This document shows positions 47,601-59,510 of a stretch of 64,000 nucleotides of DNA, one piece after another (the stretch's first letter is position 1; each line of letters begins with the position of its first letter). The position numbers and the translations under genes are program-made. The notes under the pieces were generated by a model. That model was not told the DNA's origin. It did not search any database and saw only the letters and a list, made by a program, of their open reading frames with translations. The stretch lies in NCBI GenBank assembly GCA_024362935.1, contig JANCRA010000065.1:2604001-2668000 (forward strand), written 5' to 3'. This stretch comes from Setophaga petechia. Taxonomy: Eukaryota; Chordata; Aves; Passeriformes; Parulidae.

Positions 47601-49737
47601 GGCCTTGCCTGGGCTTGGGGCGCTGGGGCAGCTGCTCCCAGCTCTCCTGCCTCCCGCTGCAGCTGACCCAGTGCTTCGCGACGGGCCTTTGGCCTCTGGG
47701 CCCTGCGGCAGCAGGGTGGCCTTTCACAAACTTGTGTTCCACACAGGCGGAAAAAATGTGGAGCCTGAGTGAAAGTCTTGTGGAGCTCCTGCAAGAAGAT
47801 GATAGTGACATGATCAGGATGACCATTCTTCTATTCAGATACTTGCTCCTGGATACTGGTGCCCCAATACCCACGCCCATCGCCCTGCAGCTGGCTGAGG
47901 CGCTCCTGCCACTCTTTGACCATGTAAGGCTCTGTGCCCACAGCCACGGCCACTGGCTGCTGCCCGGACACTTGGTGCCCTGTGGAGGTGCAGGCCTGTG
48001 CCCTGTGGGGTCTGAAACAGCTGATGCTGAGGTCTTTTGCCCTTCCTTTCATACAGGATGATAGCCAGGTGCAGCTAAGCTCCATGTGTGTCTTTCAAGA
48101 GATGCTGGACTTATTAACAGAAGATGGAAGAAAGGCCCTGAAGCCCCCCGTGCGCCAGAGCCTGGTACCACTCTACTTGCACTGCCGTGATGAGAATCAG
48201 ATTGTTGCTGAGGTGAGGACTTGTGGCCACCTGCTGCTCCCTGGGAGGGGGCTGGGCTGCCTCCTGCCCTGGCACCTTGCAGGCTGCAGCCTCCTCCAGG
48301 CTGTGGCACTGGGATGCTCCTGTGCCCTGGCCTGTGGGGCCATCTGTGCCTCTCTGCTTCTCTCCAGGCCTCCCAGGAAACGCTGCATTGTGCAGCCAGG
48401 TTCCTAAAGAAGAGGAATCTTGAGCAAATGCTTCAGGTGGATCACACATGGAGGTTCGCTGAGAGCCTGGTAAGGACTGCCAAGAATCCTCAGCCTGGAG
48501 AAAGTCCCTGAGGGCGGTGCTCAGTGTGCGGGGCTGGCAGCTGTGCCCCTGCCCGCTGCTGCAGCCAGAGGCCGCGCGGGCTCTTCTCCAGGCTCCCGCG
48601 GGCCCGAGCCGGGTGCCCATGGAGCCCCGGCAAGGCGGGGTTGCGGGCGGGCACCGCGGCTCCCCGGGCAGCAGCCGGCCCTCTGCCCCCTGCCCTCGGG
48701 AGCCCTTGGCCAGCGGCTGCTGGCCGCGCCTCAGGGCTGTGCGGCCAGGGGAGGCCGGGGCTGGGCGCAGGCAGCGCCCGGCCCAGGGGCGGAGCCCGCG
48801 TTAACCCTTCCCTCCTTCCTCTCTCCCCAGCTGGCAGAGGACAGGAGCAGAGCGGCCGAGCACCTGCGCCGGGCCCTGCCCTACCTGGAGAGCCCACAAG
48901 AGCCCCTGCGAGAGGCGGCCGTCAGGTTCATGGGTGAGCCCCGAGCCCGTGCTCCCTCCCCGGCCCGCGGCAGTTACGCCCCAGCCCCGCCTGCTGCCCC
49001 GGCAGCACCAGCCGGGACCGGCGCCGCGGAGCCCCGCCTGGCCTGGCCATTGCTGCTGCCGCCCTCTGGCAGCCGCGCCCTTGGGCGGCAGCGTGCGCCA
49101 AGGGCCGGGCTGAGCCCTGCCGGGCCAGCAGCCCGTGTGGCCACAGCGCCGGCAGCGCCGCTGGCAGGGAGCTGTGCCGCCGGCGCCGTGACAGGCTCTG
49201 TCTTCACAGGCATGGCCGGGCGGCACCTGAGGGGGCAGCGGCAAGAGCTGCAGCTGATCTGCGCCGGTGAGCGAGGGCAGCGGGCTGACCGCGGGGGCTG
49301 CCGGGGGGAGCTGCAAGCCCTGCCCCGGCTGCGGAGGGCTCTGCTCCCGGGGCCAGAGCACACTGAGATTTCAGGGCCACGTGGGCCATTCGTGGCCAGC
49401 AGCTTTGGGCTGATCCCCTTGCTCCCTGCTCCCTCCTGGCCGTGGCAAGAGCCGGCTGGCATGGCCCTTGCTGGGGGCTCTCCTCGGCTCCCCGCAGATG
49501 CAGGATCTGACCGTGATTCTGTTCCTGTCTCTTGCAGCCCTGGAACGCCTCACGGAGGACATGAGCAGTGCCGTGTGCCAGCTGGCAATTCAAACACTGC
49601 ATGTCCTCCGGCCAATACAGCGAGGGCCATATTCCATCTTCCAGAGGCTGCACGATCAGCTGCGCAGGGCATGGATGGCTCAGCCTTGTCTGTCGCGGCT
49701 CGGCTGGCTGCCCTGCCGAAGCTCTGGGGAGAGCTGA
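44655..49737 (+). CDS. Maestro HEAT-like repeat (MROH) family gene, copy 2, intact
   Basis: Fifteen exons: 44655-44781, 45060-45124, 45234-45383, 45569-45717, 46026-46173, 46419-46606, 46696-46833, 47116-47230, 47401-47538, 47747-47923, 48057-48212, 48368-48469, 48831-48933, 49210-49266 and 49538-49737. All phases agree and no stop interrupts the 670 codons. The start ATG ([13 protein letters not shown]) is followed by an acidic run ([11 protein letters not shown]). From exon 3 onward the protein is a series of amphipathic helix pairs typical of HEAT repeats, such as [39 protein letters not shown] and GMAGRHLRGQRQELQ. This matches the C-terminal half of MROH proteins, which are usually over 1,000 residues. 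HEAT repeats bind other proteins; MROH function is largely unknown. No signal peptide is evident; the [16 protein letters not shown] stretch in exon 6 is hydrophobic but reads as a HEAT helix. The family call is firm, the member number is not. Confidence 0.85.
44832..44880. repeat. CCATG microsatellite in intron 1, copy 2
   Basis: Ten ccat(g) units of 5 bases. The equivalent tracts have 4 units in copy 1 (near 36574), 11 in copy 3 (52263-52316) and 12 in copy 4 (59688-59746). Confidence 0.9.
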
Positions 49738-51130
49738 TGCGGGAGGCTCTCTTTGCTGGGGCAACCTAAGCCAGCGAGGTTTTTTGTTTTTTTTTTTTCT
49801 TTAAGATTTTTCTTTTCTTTTCTTCCTTTCAATATTTTATCCCATGTAAATATAGAATGTGTTAAAATACACAGACTCCCAGGATCTTTCTTTTGCTGCC
49901 CAGGGTCCGCAAGGGGTCGGGGAGGAGGGGGAAAACAGTGCCTGTGCTCAGCCAGCTGCCCAGGCGTGCAGTGCTGCAGGGGAAATGGCCAGAAGCCCCT
50001 TGGCCTTTGCTGGTTCTGCTGAAGCCTTTGTGCTGCCCACAGAGCGGCTGGGCAGGGCCCGGAGCTGCGGGGATCCCTGCCACAGCGGTGCCTGGAGATG
50101 GCCACAAGCCCTGTGCCAGGCAGGAAGCGCCATCCGTGTCCTCCTGCCCGTGTGCTGCTGGCTGCCTTGCTGAGGGCTCTCAGGTGCCCCTTCATGGGGC
50201 TGCTCTGCAGCTGCTGTGGGGCTGCGGCGCTGCTGCCGGGCAGCTTGGCCGGGCTGGGGCAGCCCCTGAGGGGCTGGGGCGCTGGCACGCCCTGAGCAAT
50301 GGGCTCCCAGAGGCCACAAGCAGCCCCCTGGCAGCCACCTTGATCCTGCCAGAGTTGACTTGCAAGAGGGATCCCGGGCACTCTGCAGCTAACAGCATCA
50401 GTGTTGTTGAAAACCCAAATGCGGGAGGTCTCAGATCTTTGGGCCTGGAAGCCAAGGCTTAGAATTAAACACAGGATTTGTGCTGAGACCTTGAAAAGGG
50501 CTTCCAAATTCAGGTGCTACAAGTGAGAATGTGGATTTGTGGTATAAAGCAGACACCCAAAGCTAAGTGGAGGAAAGTTTAGCATTTTAGAGTTTAAGAT
50601 CTAGAAACAATAAAAGTAGTTACAACTGTAAACACCAAGTTTACACTGCAGTGCTGTAGTTTTGCGTGTCAGAACAGAATTGGCTGAGAAAGCTTACACT
50701 GTAGCACGAGTTCATGAGATGAAATACTGAAGGATTGGGTCAGAAACATCAATAAACTTGTTGGCAATGTTTTATTGGCCAAGAAATCCTTCAAAGTTCT
50801 TGTAAGTACAAGTCTTGTGACGTTGTGAGCCATGTAATGGAGATGTGAGCCAAACTCACCTGTCCTGTCTATGCAGAAGAGAAGAAAAAGCAATGGCATC
50901 ATCTAAAAAACTCAGAGGTCCGCTCTCTAGCTCGTTCCAAATGCCTTGAAATCCCCCCCAGTGGGATTTAGCTACAAAGAGATGACAGGGACTCTTAGTG
51001 CTGGCTCTTTGACTCCAGAGCGGCTGCTTTAGAATCTTTCCCATAACCCTGTGTGTAGTTATGTGCCAGCAATGGATCATTTGAAGAAACTTTCCCAACT
51101 GACTGGCATGGAGGCTTGTTTGAAGGGTAT
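49738..51130 (+). other. 3' flank and spacer of MROH unit 2
   Basis: Same layout as the unit 1 spacer: T-rich 3' end, GC-rich block, then AT-rich sequence with AATAAA at about 50610 and 50754. No gene is supported. Confidence 0.45.
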
Positions 51131-51274
51131 TTGAGGAGAAAGGCTCCTGCAAGAGATCTGGGCTTTGCATTTTGGCCTAGCTGTGTCCCCTGCTGATTGT
51201 GAAGTGTGGCATCAGCAGCAGGGCTATCTGGGCTAAAAATATCATCAAGTCACTTGCCCTTGCTCTTTTTGGCC

Positions 51275-51281
51275 TATAAAA
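51275..51281 (+). promoter_or_regulatory. TATA box of MROH unit 3
   Basis: TATAAAA in ggcctataaaagctgg. The upstream block is present once only. Confidence 0.5.
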
Positions 51282-52085
51282 GCTGGATCCACTTTCGGGG
51301 CAAATTTGGAGACCTCATCCATGGGTGGAGGGACCAGCTAGGATCTTCCCAGTTGCTGGGAATGGTTCTCCAGGTCCCTGGTGTAAAACGGGGCTGCCCA
51401 GCAACTGCGCATCTGCAAGATGATAAACAATTGTCTTGGTTTGAAGAGAGACGTGTCTGCTCAGGAAGGCAGAAGGCTTCTCTGAAATGGAAAATGTCAA
51501 TCCCCTCCTTTCAAATGATTCTCATTTAAAAATTCAAATGCTCTCAGGGAAAGATATGGGGATAGGACTGAGCCCGCTAAGCCGGGCGGCGTTTGCTGAT
51601 GCTCTGAGCCCTTCCTAAAGATCCTGTCGGGCTGCCTTAGACACCTGGGGCCAGGGATTCCTTCCAAGCTGGGCCACTTTGGCTGGGCTGGGGGTGGCCC
51701 CAAGGCGGGAGGCAGTGTGTGCAAGGGCTCTGGGTGGCACGCTGCAGCACGGTCACTGTGCCATGGAACGGAACCTGGTCTCCAAGGCCCCTTTGTGACA
51801 CGTGGGAAACAGAAGCTCTCCCGGGTGCTGGGAACACGCAACGGGGCACAACGGGACAGAGCAGTGCTGTGAGGAGCCCCCGCACAGTGCACTCGTTTCC
51901 GTCTGACCCGGAGCTTTTCCACAGCGTTGGTCCGGCAGCTGAGCTCGAGGCCAGAGCACGGGACTCGGTGACCCGCGGCCTTCCGAGGCGTCTGTTCTGC
52001 AGCTGCCCTCAAGGGCAGAGCGTGGGACTTGGTGCCCCGGAGCTTTCCCTAAGCATCCCTCCTGCAAGTAGCTCCAGTCAGCGGC

Positions 52086-55000
52086 ATGGAGCAGAGACCC
52101 CTGAGCGTGCCCAAGATGGCCTGGGGGGAGGAGGAGCAGGAGGAAGAAGGCCCTGGTGCTTCCCCAGCACAGGAGACTGAGGAGGTGGTGCCATTCCATG
52201 CACCGCAGAAGGGTGAGTGCCAGAGCTGGGCTGCAGAGCTGGAGCCTGCAGCCAACTGGGCCCCATGCCATGCCATGCCATGCCATGCCATGCCATGCCA
52301 TGCCATGCCATGCCATCCTCTGGGGAAATGCCCACGGACAGGCCTGAAGAGGGCCTGGGCAGACACCCCGCGGGGGCCGTGCTCCATCCCCTGTTCCATC
52401 CCGGGGCTCTCCCTGCCTGGGCAGCGCAGGGCTGGCCTGTGTTCTCCAGCCTCTCCTGCCGCCCCTCAGCTCTGGCTGCGCTCGCTCGTTGCCAGGTGCA
52501 GCCTTGGAGCGCACACAAGAGCAGGAACCCAGCCGTGGCCGCTTCCGCAGCACAGCGCAGGTACCTGCAGCCACCCCCCCCTGGGCTGGGCCTGCTGTCC
52601 CTGCTCAGCCCAGCACCGTGTGTGCAGCACTCCATGCAACATCCCTGGCTTCCTGCCCTTCTCCTACAGTTTGTCTGCAAATTCATGAGGAGAATTCTGG
52701 AGGAAGAGAACAGCACCATGGGCACAGGGCTCAGACCCTACGCTCCCATCTTCCTAACTAAGACCAGCGCTGCCCTCCTGTGTATGCTTGTAGAGGAAGA
52801 TTTTTACTATCCAAACCAAGTAAGCAGCCCGTGGGCAGGGTTTGATCCTCCCAGGAATTGCTTGGCCTCCCAAGCCACGCGTGCTGGTTGCTGTGAACCT
52901 TTGAGGCCACTTGGCAGTGCAGTGGGAAGGGCAGCACTTCTCTGGGGAAGCTGGGAACATTGCTCCCTCTGGCAGCTTTCCAAGTCTCCCTGTGCCTTCT
53001 CCAGGTGCCCGCCATGGTGAGGTTCATCCACCAGTGGCTCGTGGCCAATGATTGTGCTGAGCACAGGCTGGACGAGGCCCTGCTGGATCTCACGGAAGCA
53101 CAGCCCGATGACACAGTCATGGCGCTCCTGCGTGTGGCCCCGTCCTGTGACAGGTATGGGGCCCAGCTGCCCAGAGGGCTCAGGCCTCCCCAGCCCATCA
53201 CCCTGTAGAGCCTGACCCAGGTATCTGACCAACAGAGACTTCCAGGGCCCTCTGGCTGCTGCCTTTCCCAGCCCTGGCACGTCAGCCCCTGAGCCTGCTG
53301 CTATGCTCCCTCCCTGCCCCTCAGGGCTCTGTCCCCACCGGCCTGGGCGGCCTGGCTGCTGCTGGCCAGGGCCAGTGGGCAGAGGCAGAACTGGCAGCCA
53401 GCTCAGCTCCCCCCGGTGCTGTGTCTGAGACCCGCCCTGAGACACAGCTCTGACCCCACAGAGCTGCCATGGCCATGTGGAAGACCATCATGGGCTCAGC
53501 CAGGACTGCGGAGCTGGCACAGATGATCCTCCTGGATGTGCTGGGGAGCTGGCCAGAGCGCAGCACGTGCACCTCCGATGGGGACAAAACGGGTGTCTTT
53601 GCTCTGGCTGTGAGTTTCTGCAACGAGCCTTTGCTGGCCCCAAGGCCGCCTTTCCAGCAGCTCTCCATCCTCCTTCCCCCACTGCATCTCCCTGCCTCAG
53701 GCACTGGTCTGAAATCTGACCCGGGGGCAGCTTCAGGCCCACCAGGCCGTGTGCTCCCCCTGCCTCTCTCCGGGCCTCTCCCTGCCACGCTCGCGCCCTG
53801 CCACACGGACACCTGGGCACTGAGCGCTGTCTCGGGGGGCTTTGTCCTTTGCAGGCAACCGTGGTGATGTGGAAGATCCTCCAGGTGCCCTGTCTGCCAC
53901 GTATACTGAAGGTGTATTTCCCCCGCCTCTTTGTGCATCTGCTTTTCCAAGTGTTCTTCAGCACTCTGCATATGCCAGAGGAGGTCGATACCTTCTGGAA
54001 GGGATGCCAGGAAGAGCACGGCCTTGCCACCAGCCCCAACAGGTGCTCCATCCCACTCCTCCTGTCCCTGCCACGTGGCCTGCCAAGGAGCCAGTGCTGC
54101 CAGCCTGACCTGGGCTTTGCTGTGCACACAGCTTTGCAGTGCGCACCCTGAAGTCCCTGCTGTGCCTTCTGCGCTATGAGGATGTGGTGGTGGCAATGGA
54201 ACGCAGGTGTGGCTGGGACACGCTGCTCTCTCCTGACACCCACCACTTTGCCGTGGCTCTGCTGGCCAGGTGAGACCCCCTTCTCCCCACTGCCTCTGAC
54301 ATTTGTGCTCTGTGCCCAGGTGTCCCACACAAAGTCCCCGTGCTCATGAGCCAGAGGGCCTTGTCACTGAGGGAAGGCCAAGCACACTGGTAAAGGCTGG
54401 CAGAGGAGGGAGGCCATGAGCAACCAACTCCCAAATGGCCCAGGTCCCCTTGCTGGAAGGCTGGTGGGGAAACATGAGAACTCTGCGAGTCACTCCTGGG
54501 AGAGGTTTGCCCCACTGGCTCAGGGACTTGTTGTCTTTTTCCTCTCCTCAGGATAATTTCCCATTCAGCCATACACTTTTGTTCCGGGATTGCATTCTAC
54601 CTGCTCGCCCTGCTCAAAGAAGAGATGCCATACTGGGATTTCCCTGCCCTGGCATTCCTTGTGGAGGTGAGCCTCAAGGCCAGCGCCGCCTGCCTGAGCT
54701 GCCTCCCAGCTCTCTGCCCTCTCGTAGGCGCAGCTGCCAGGACGGTGCCCGTGCCCTGTGCTGCTGCCTGGGCCCAGCCCTGTGCGGCTCCAGGCTCCTG
54801 CCGGCCGGCTCCCCCTCACTGCCCTGTGCCTTTCAGGTCCTCGAGTGCCTGGATTTTAGGGAATGCAGTGACAGTGTTCTGGAGATCATGGCACAGAACC
54901 TGCAGAGCGAGCACAGGGCCGGGCGTTACTTGGCACTCAGAGGCCTCGTAGCGCTTGGCAAGAATCCCTTGATGGTGAGAAGGGGGCAGTGGCTGAAGCC

Positions 55001-57173
55001 GTGCAGGCAGCGTGGGGCTGGGCAAGGCACTCGCTTGGCCTTGCCTGGGCTTGGGGCGCTGGGGCAGCTGCTCCCAGCTCTCCTGCCTCCCGCTGCAGCT
55101 GACCCAGTGCTTCGCGACGGGCCTTTGGCCTCTGGGCCCTGCGGCAGCAGGGTGGCCTTTCACAAACTTGTGTTCCACACAGGCGGAAAAAATGTGGAGC
55201 CTGAGTGAAAGTCTTGTGGAGCTCCTGCAAGAAGATGATAGTGACATGATCAGGATGACCATTCTTCTATTCAGATACTTGCTCCTGGATACTGGTGCCC
55301 CAATACCCACGCCCATCGCCCTGCAGCTGGCTGAGGCGCTCCTGCCACTCTTTGACCATGTAAGGCTCTGTGCCCACAGCCACGGCCACTGGCTGCTGCC
55401 CGGACACTTGGTGCCCTGTGGAGGTGCAGGCCTGTGCCCTGTGGGGTCTGAAACAGCTGATGCTGAGGTCTTTTGCCCTTCCTTTCATACAGGATGATAG
55501 CCAGGTGCAGCTAAGCTCCATGTGTGTCTTTCAAGAGATGCTGGACTTATTAACAGAAGATGGAAGAAAGGCCCTGAAGCCCCCCGTGCGCCAGAGCCTG
55601 GTACCACTCTACTTGCACTGCCGTGATGAGAATCAGATTGTTGCTGAGGTGAGGACTTGTGGCCACCTGCTGCTCCCTGGGAGGGGGCTGGGCTGCCTCC
55701 TGCCCTGGCACCTTGCAGGCTGCAGCCTCCTCCAGGCTGTGGCACTGGGATGCTCCTGTGCCCTGGCCTGTGGGGCCATCTGTGCCTCTCTGCTTCTCTC
55801 CAGGCCTCCCAGGAAACGCTGCATTGTGCAGCCAGGTTCCTAAAGAAGAGGAATCTTGAGCAAATGCTTCAGGTGGATCACACATGGAGGTTCGCTGAGA
55901 GCCTGGTAAGGACTGCCAAGAATCCTCAGCCTGGAGAAAGTCCCTGAGGGCGGTGCTCAGTGTGCGGGGCTGGCAGCTGTGCCCCTGCCCGCTGCTGCAG
56001 CCAGAGGCCGCGCGGGCTCTTCTCCAGGCTCCCGCGGGCCCGAGCCGGGTGCCCATGGAGCCCCGGCAAGGCGGGGTTGCGGGCGGGCACCGCGGCTCCC
56101 CGGGCAGCAGCCGGCCCTCTGCCCCCTGCCCTCGGGAGCCCTTGGCCAGCGGCTGCTGGCCGCGCCTCAGGGCTGTGCGGCCAGGGGAGGCCGGGGCTGG
56201 GCGCAGGCAGCGCCCGGCCCAGGGGCGGAGCCCGCGTTAACCCTTCCCTCCTTCCTCTCTCCCCAGCTGGCAGAGGACAGGAGCAGAGCGGCCGAGCACC
56301 TGCGCCGGGCCCTGCCCTACCTGGAGAGCCCACAAGAGCCCCTGCGAGAGGCGGCCGTCAGGTTCATGGGTGAGCCCCGAGCCCGTGCTCCCTCCCCGGC
56401 CCGCGGCAGTTACGCCCCAGCCCCGCCTGCTGCCCCGGCAGCACCAGCCGGGACCGGCGCCGCGGAGCCCCGCCTGGCCTGGCCATTGCTGCTGCCGCCC
56501 TCTGGCAGCCGCGCCCTTGGGCGGCAGCGTGCGCCAAGGGCCGGGCTGAGCCCTGCCGGGCCAGCAGCCCGTGTGGCCACAGCGCCGGCAGCGCCGCTGG
56601 CAGGGAGCTGTGCCGCCGGCGCCGTGACAGGCTCTGTCTTCACAGGCATGGCCGGGCGGCACCTGAGGGGGCAGCGGCAAGAGCTGCAGCTGATCTGCGC
56701 CGGTGAGCGAGGGCAGCGGGCTGACCGCGGGGGCTGCCGGGGGGAGCTGCAAGCCCTGCCCCGGCTGCGGAGGGCTCTGCTCCCGGGGCCAGAGCACACT
56801 GAGATTTCAGGGCCACGTGGGCCATTCGTGGCCAGCAGCTTTGGGCTGATCCCCTTGCTCCCTGCTCCCTCCTGGCCGTGGCAAGAGCCGGCTGGCATGG
56901 CCCTTGCTGGGGGCTCTCCTCGGCTCCCCGCAGATGCAGGATCTGACCGTGATTCTGTTCCTGTCTCTTGCAGCCCTGGAACGCCTCACGGAGGACATGA
57001 GCAGTGCCGTGTGCCAGCTGGCAATTCAAACACTGCATGTCCTCCGGCCAATACAGCGAGGGCCATATTCCATCTTCCAGAGGCTGCACGATCAGCTGCG
57101 CAGGGCATGGATGGCTCAGCCTTGTCTGTCGCGGCTCGGCTGGCTGCCCTGCCGAAGCTCTGGGGAGAGCTGA
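52086..57173 (+). CDS. MROH-like gene copy 3, intact
   Basis: Exons: 52086-52212, 52496-52560, 52670-52819, 53005-53153, 53462-53609, 53855-54042, 54132-54269, 54552-54666, 54837-54974, 55183-55359, 55493-55648, 55804-55905, 56267-56369, 56646-56702 and 56974-57173. The splice phases and the 670-codon length equal copy 2, and coding differences are very few; exon 3 ends YYPNQ where copy 2 has YYPTQ. From exon 5 onward coordinates are exactly copy 2 plus 7,436, so even the introns have almost no indels. Such similarity means recent duplication or active homogenisation. Promoter and splice sites are intact, so it may be expressed. Confidence 0.85.
52263..52316. repeat. CCATG microsatellite in intron 1, copy 3
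   Basis: Eleven 5-base units. The repeat makes a false period-5 peptide in both directions (HAMPC on plus, MAWHG on minus). Confidence 0.9.
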
Positions 57174-58555
57174 TGCGGGAGGCTCTCTTTGCTGGGGCAA
57201 CCTAAGCCAGCGAGGTTTTTTGGTTTTTTTTTTTCTTTAAGATTTTTCTTTTCTTTTCTTCCTTTCAATATTTTATCCCATGTAAATATAGAATGTGTTA
57301 AAATACACAGACTCCCAGGATCTTTCTTTTGCTGCCCAGGGTCCGCAAGGGGTCGGGGAGGAGGGGGAAAACAGTGCCTGTGCTCAGCCAGCTGCCCAGG
57401 CGTGCAGTGCTGCAGGGGAAATGGCCAGAAGCCCCTTGGCCTTTGCTGGTTCTGCTGAAGCCTTTGTGCTGCCCACAGAGCGGCTGGGCAGGGCCCGGAG
57501 CTGCGGGGATCCCTGCCACAGCGGTGCCTGGAGATGGCCACAAGCCCTGTGCCAGGCAGGAAGCGCCATCCGTGTCCTCCTGCCCGTGTGCTGCTGGCTG
57601 CCTTGCTGAGGGCTCTCAGGTGCCCCTTCATGGGGCTGCTCTGCAGCTGCTGTGGGGCTGCGGCTCTGCTGCCGGGCAGCTTGGCCGGGCTGGGGCAGCC
57701 CCTGAGGGGCTGGGGCGCTGGCACGCCCTGAGCAATGGGCTCCCAGAGGCCACAAGCAGCCACCTTGATCCTGCCAGAGTTGACTTGCAAGAGGGATCCC
57801 GGGCACTCTGCAGCTAACAGCATCAGTGTTGTTGAAAACCCAAATGCGGGAGGTCTCAGATCTTTGGGCCTGGAAGCCAAGGCTTAGAATTAAACACAGG
57901 ATTTGTGCTGAGACCTTGAAAAGGGCTTCCAAATTCAGGTGCTACAAGTGAGAATGTGGATTTGTAGTATAAAGCAGACATCCAAAGCTAAGTGGAGGAA
58001 AGTTTAGCATTTTAGAGTTTAAGATCTAGAAACAATAAAAGTAGTTACAACTGTAAACACCAAGTTTACACTGCAGTGCTGTAGTTTTGCGTGTCAGAAC
58101 AGAATTGGCTGAGAAAGCTTACACTGTAGCACGAGTTCATGAGATGAAATACTGAAGGATTGGGTCAGAAACATCAATAAACTTGTTGGCAATGTTTTAT
58201 TGGCCAAGAAATCCTTCAAAGTTCTTGTAAGTACAAGTCTTGTGACGTTGTGAGCCATGTAATGGAGATGTGAGCCAAACTCACCTGTCCTGTCTATGCA
58301 GAAGAGAAGAAAAAGCAATGGCATCATCTAAAAAACTCAGAGGTCCGCTCTCTAGCTCGTTCCAAATGCCTTGAAATCCCCCCCAGTGGGATTTAGCTAC
58401 AAAGAGATGACAGGGACTCTTAGTGCTGGCTCTTTGACTCCAGAGCGGCTGCTTTAGAATCTTTCCCATAACCCTGTGTGTAGTTATGTGCCAGCAATGG
58501 ATCATTTGAAGAAACTTTCCCAACTGACTGGCATGGAGGCTTGTTTGAAGGGTAT
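57174..58555 (+). other. 3' flank and spacer of MROH unit 3
   Basis: As unit 2, but lacking about 11 bases near 57758, where copies 1 and 2 read agccccctggcagcc and this copy reads agcc. No gene is supported. Confidence 0.45.
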
Positions 58556-58699
58556 TTGAGGAGAAAGGCTCCTGCAAGAGATCTGGGCTTTGCATTTTGG
58601 CCTAGCTGTGTCCCCTGCTGATTGTGAAGTGTGGCATCAGCAGCAGGGCTATCTGGGCTAAAAATATCATCAAGTCACTTGCCCTTGCTCTTTTTGGCC

Positions 58700-58706
58700 T
58701 ATAAAA
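58700..58706 (+). promoter_or_regulatory. TATA box of MROH unit 4
   Basis: TATAAAA at exactly the unit 3 position plus 7,425. Confidence 0.5.
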
Positions 58707-59510
58707 GCTGGACCCACTTTCGGGGCAAATTTGGAGACCTCATCCATGGGTGGAGGGACCAGCTAGGATCTTCCCAGTTGCTGGGAATGGTTCTCCAGGT
58801 CCCTGGTGTAAAACGGGGCTGCCCAGCAACTGCGCATCTGCAAGATGATAAACAATTGTCTTGGTTTGAAGAGAGAGGTGTCTGCTCAGGAAGGCAGAAG
58901 GCTTCTCTGAAATGGAAAATGTCAATCCCCTCCTTTCAAATGATTCTCATTTAAAAATTCAAATGCTCTCAGGGAAAGATATGGGGATAGGACTGAGCCC
59001 GCTAAGCCGGGCGGCGTTTGCTGATGCTCTGAGCCCTTCCTAAAGATCCTGTCGGGCTGCCTTAGACACCTGGGGCCAGGGATTCCTTCCAAGCTGGGCC
59101 ACTTTGGCTGGGCTGGGGGTGGCCCCAAGGCGGGAGGCAGTGTGTGCAAGGGCTCTGGGTGGCACGCTGCAGCACGGTCACTGTGCCATGGAACGGAACC
59201 TGGTCTCCAAGGCCCCTTTGTGACACGTGGGAAACAGAAGCTCTCCCGGGTGCTGGGAACACGCAACGGGGCACAACGGGACAGAGCAGTGCTGTGAGGA
59301 GCCCCCGCACAGTGCACTCGTTTCCGTCTGACCCGGAGCTTTTCCACAGCGTTGGTCCGGCAGCTGAGCTCGAGGCCAGAGCACGGGACTCGGTGACCCG
59401 CGGCCTTCCGAGGCGTCTGTTCTGCAGCTGCCCTCAAGGGCAGAGCGTGGGACTTGGTGCCCCGGAGCTTTCCCTAAGCATCCCTCCTGCAAGTAGCTCC
59501 AGTCAGCGGC

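Noticed and set aside
48543..49769. 408-codon plus-strand open frame across MROH copy 2 exons 13-15 and their introns
   Set aside because: It reads through clear splice donors and acceptors in GC-rich introns; the spliced model agrees in phase across all 15 exons.
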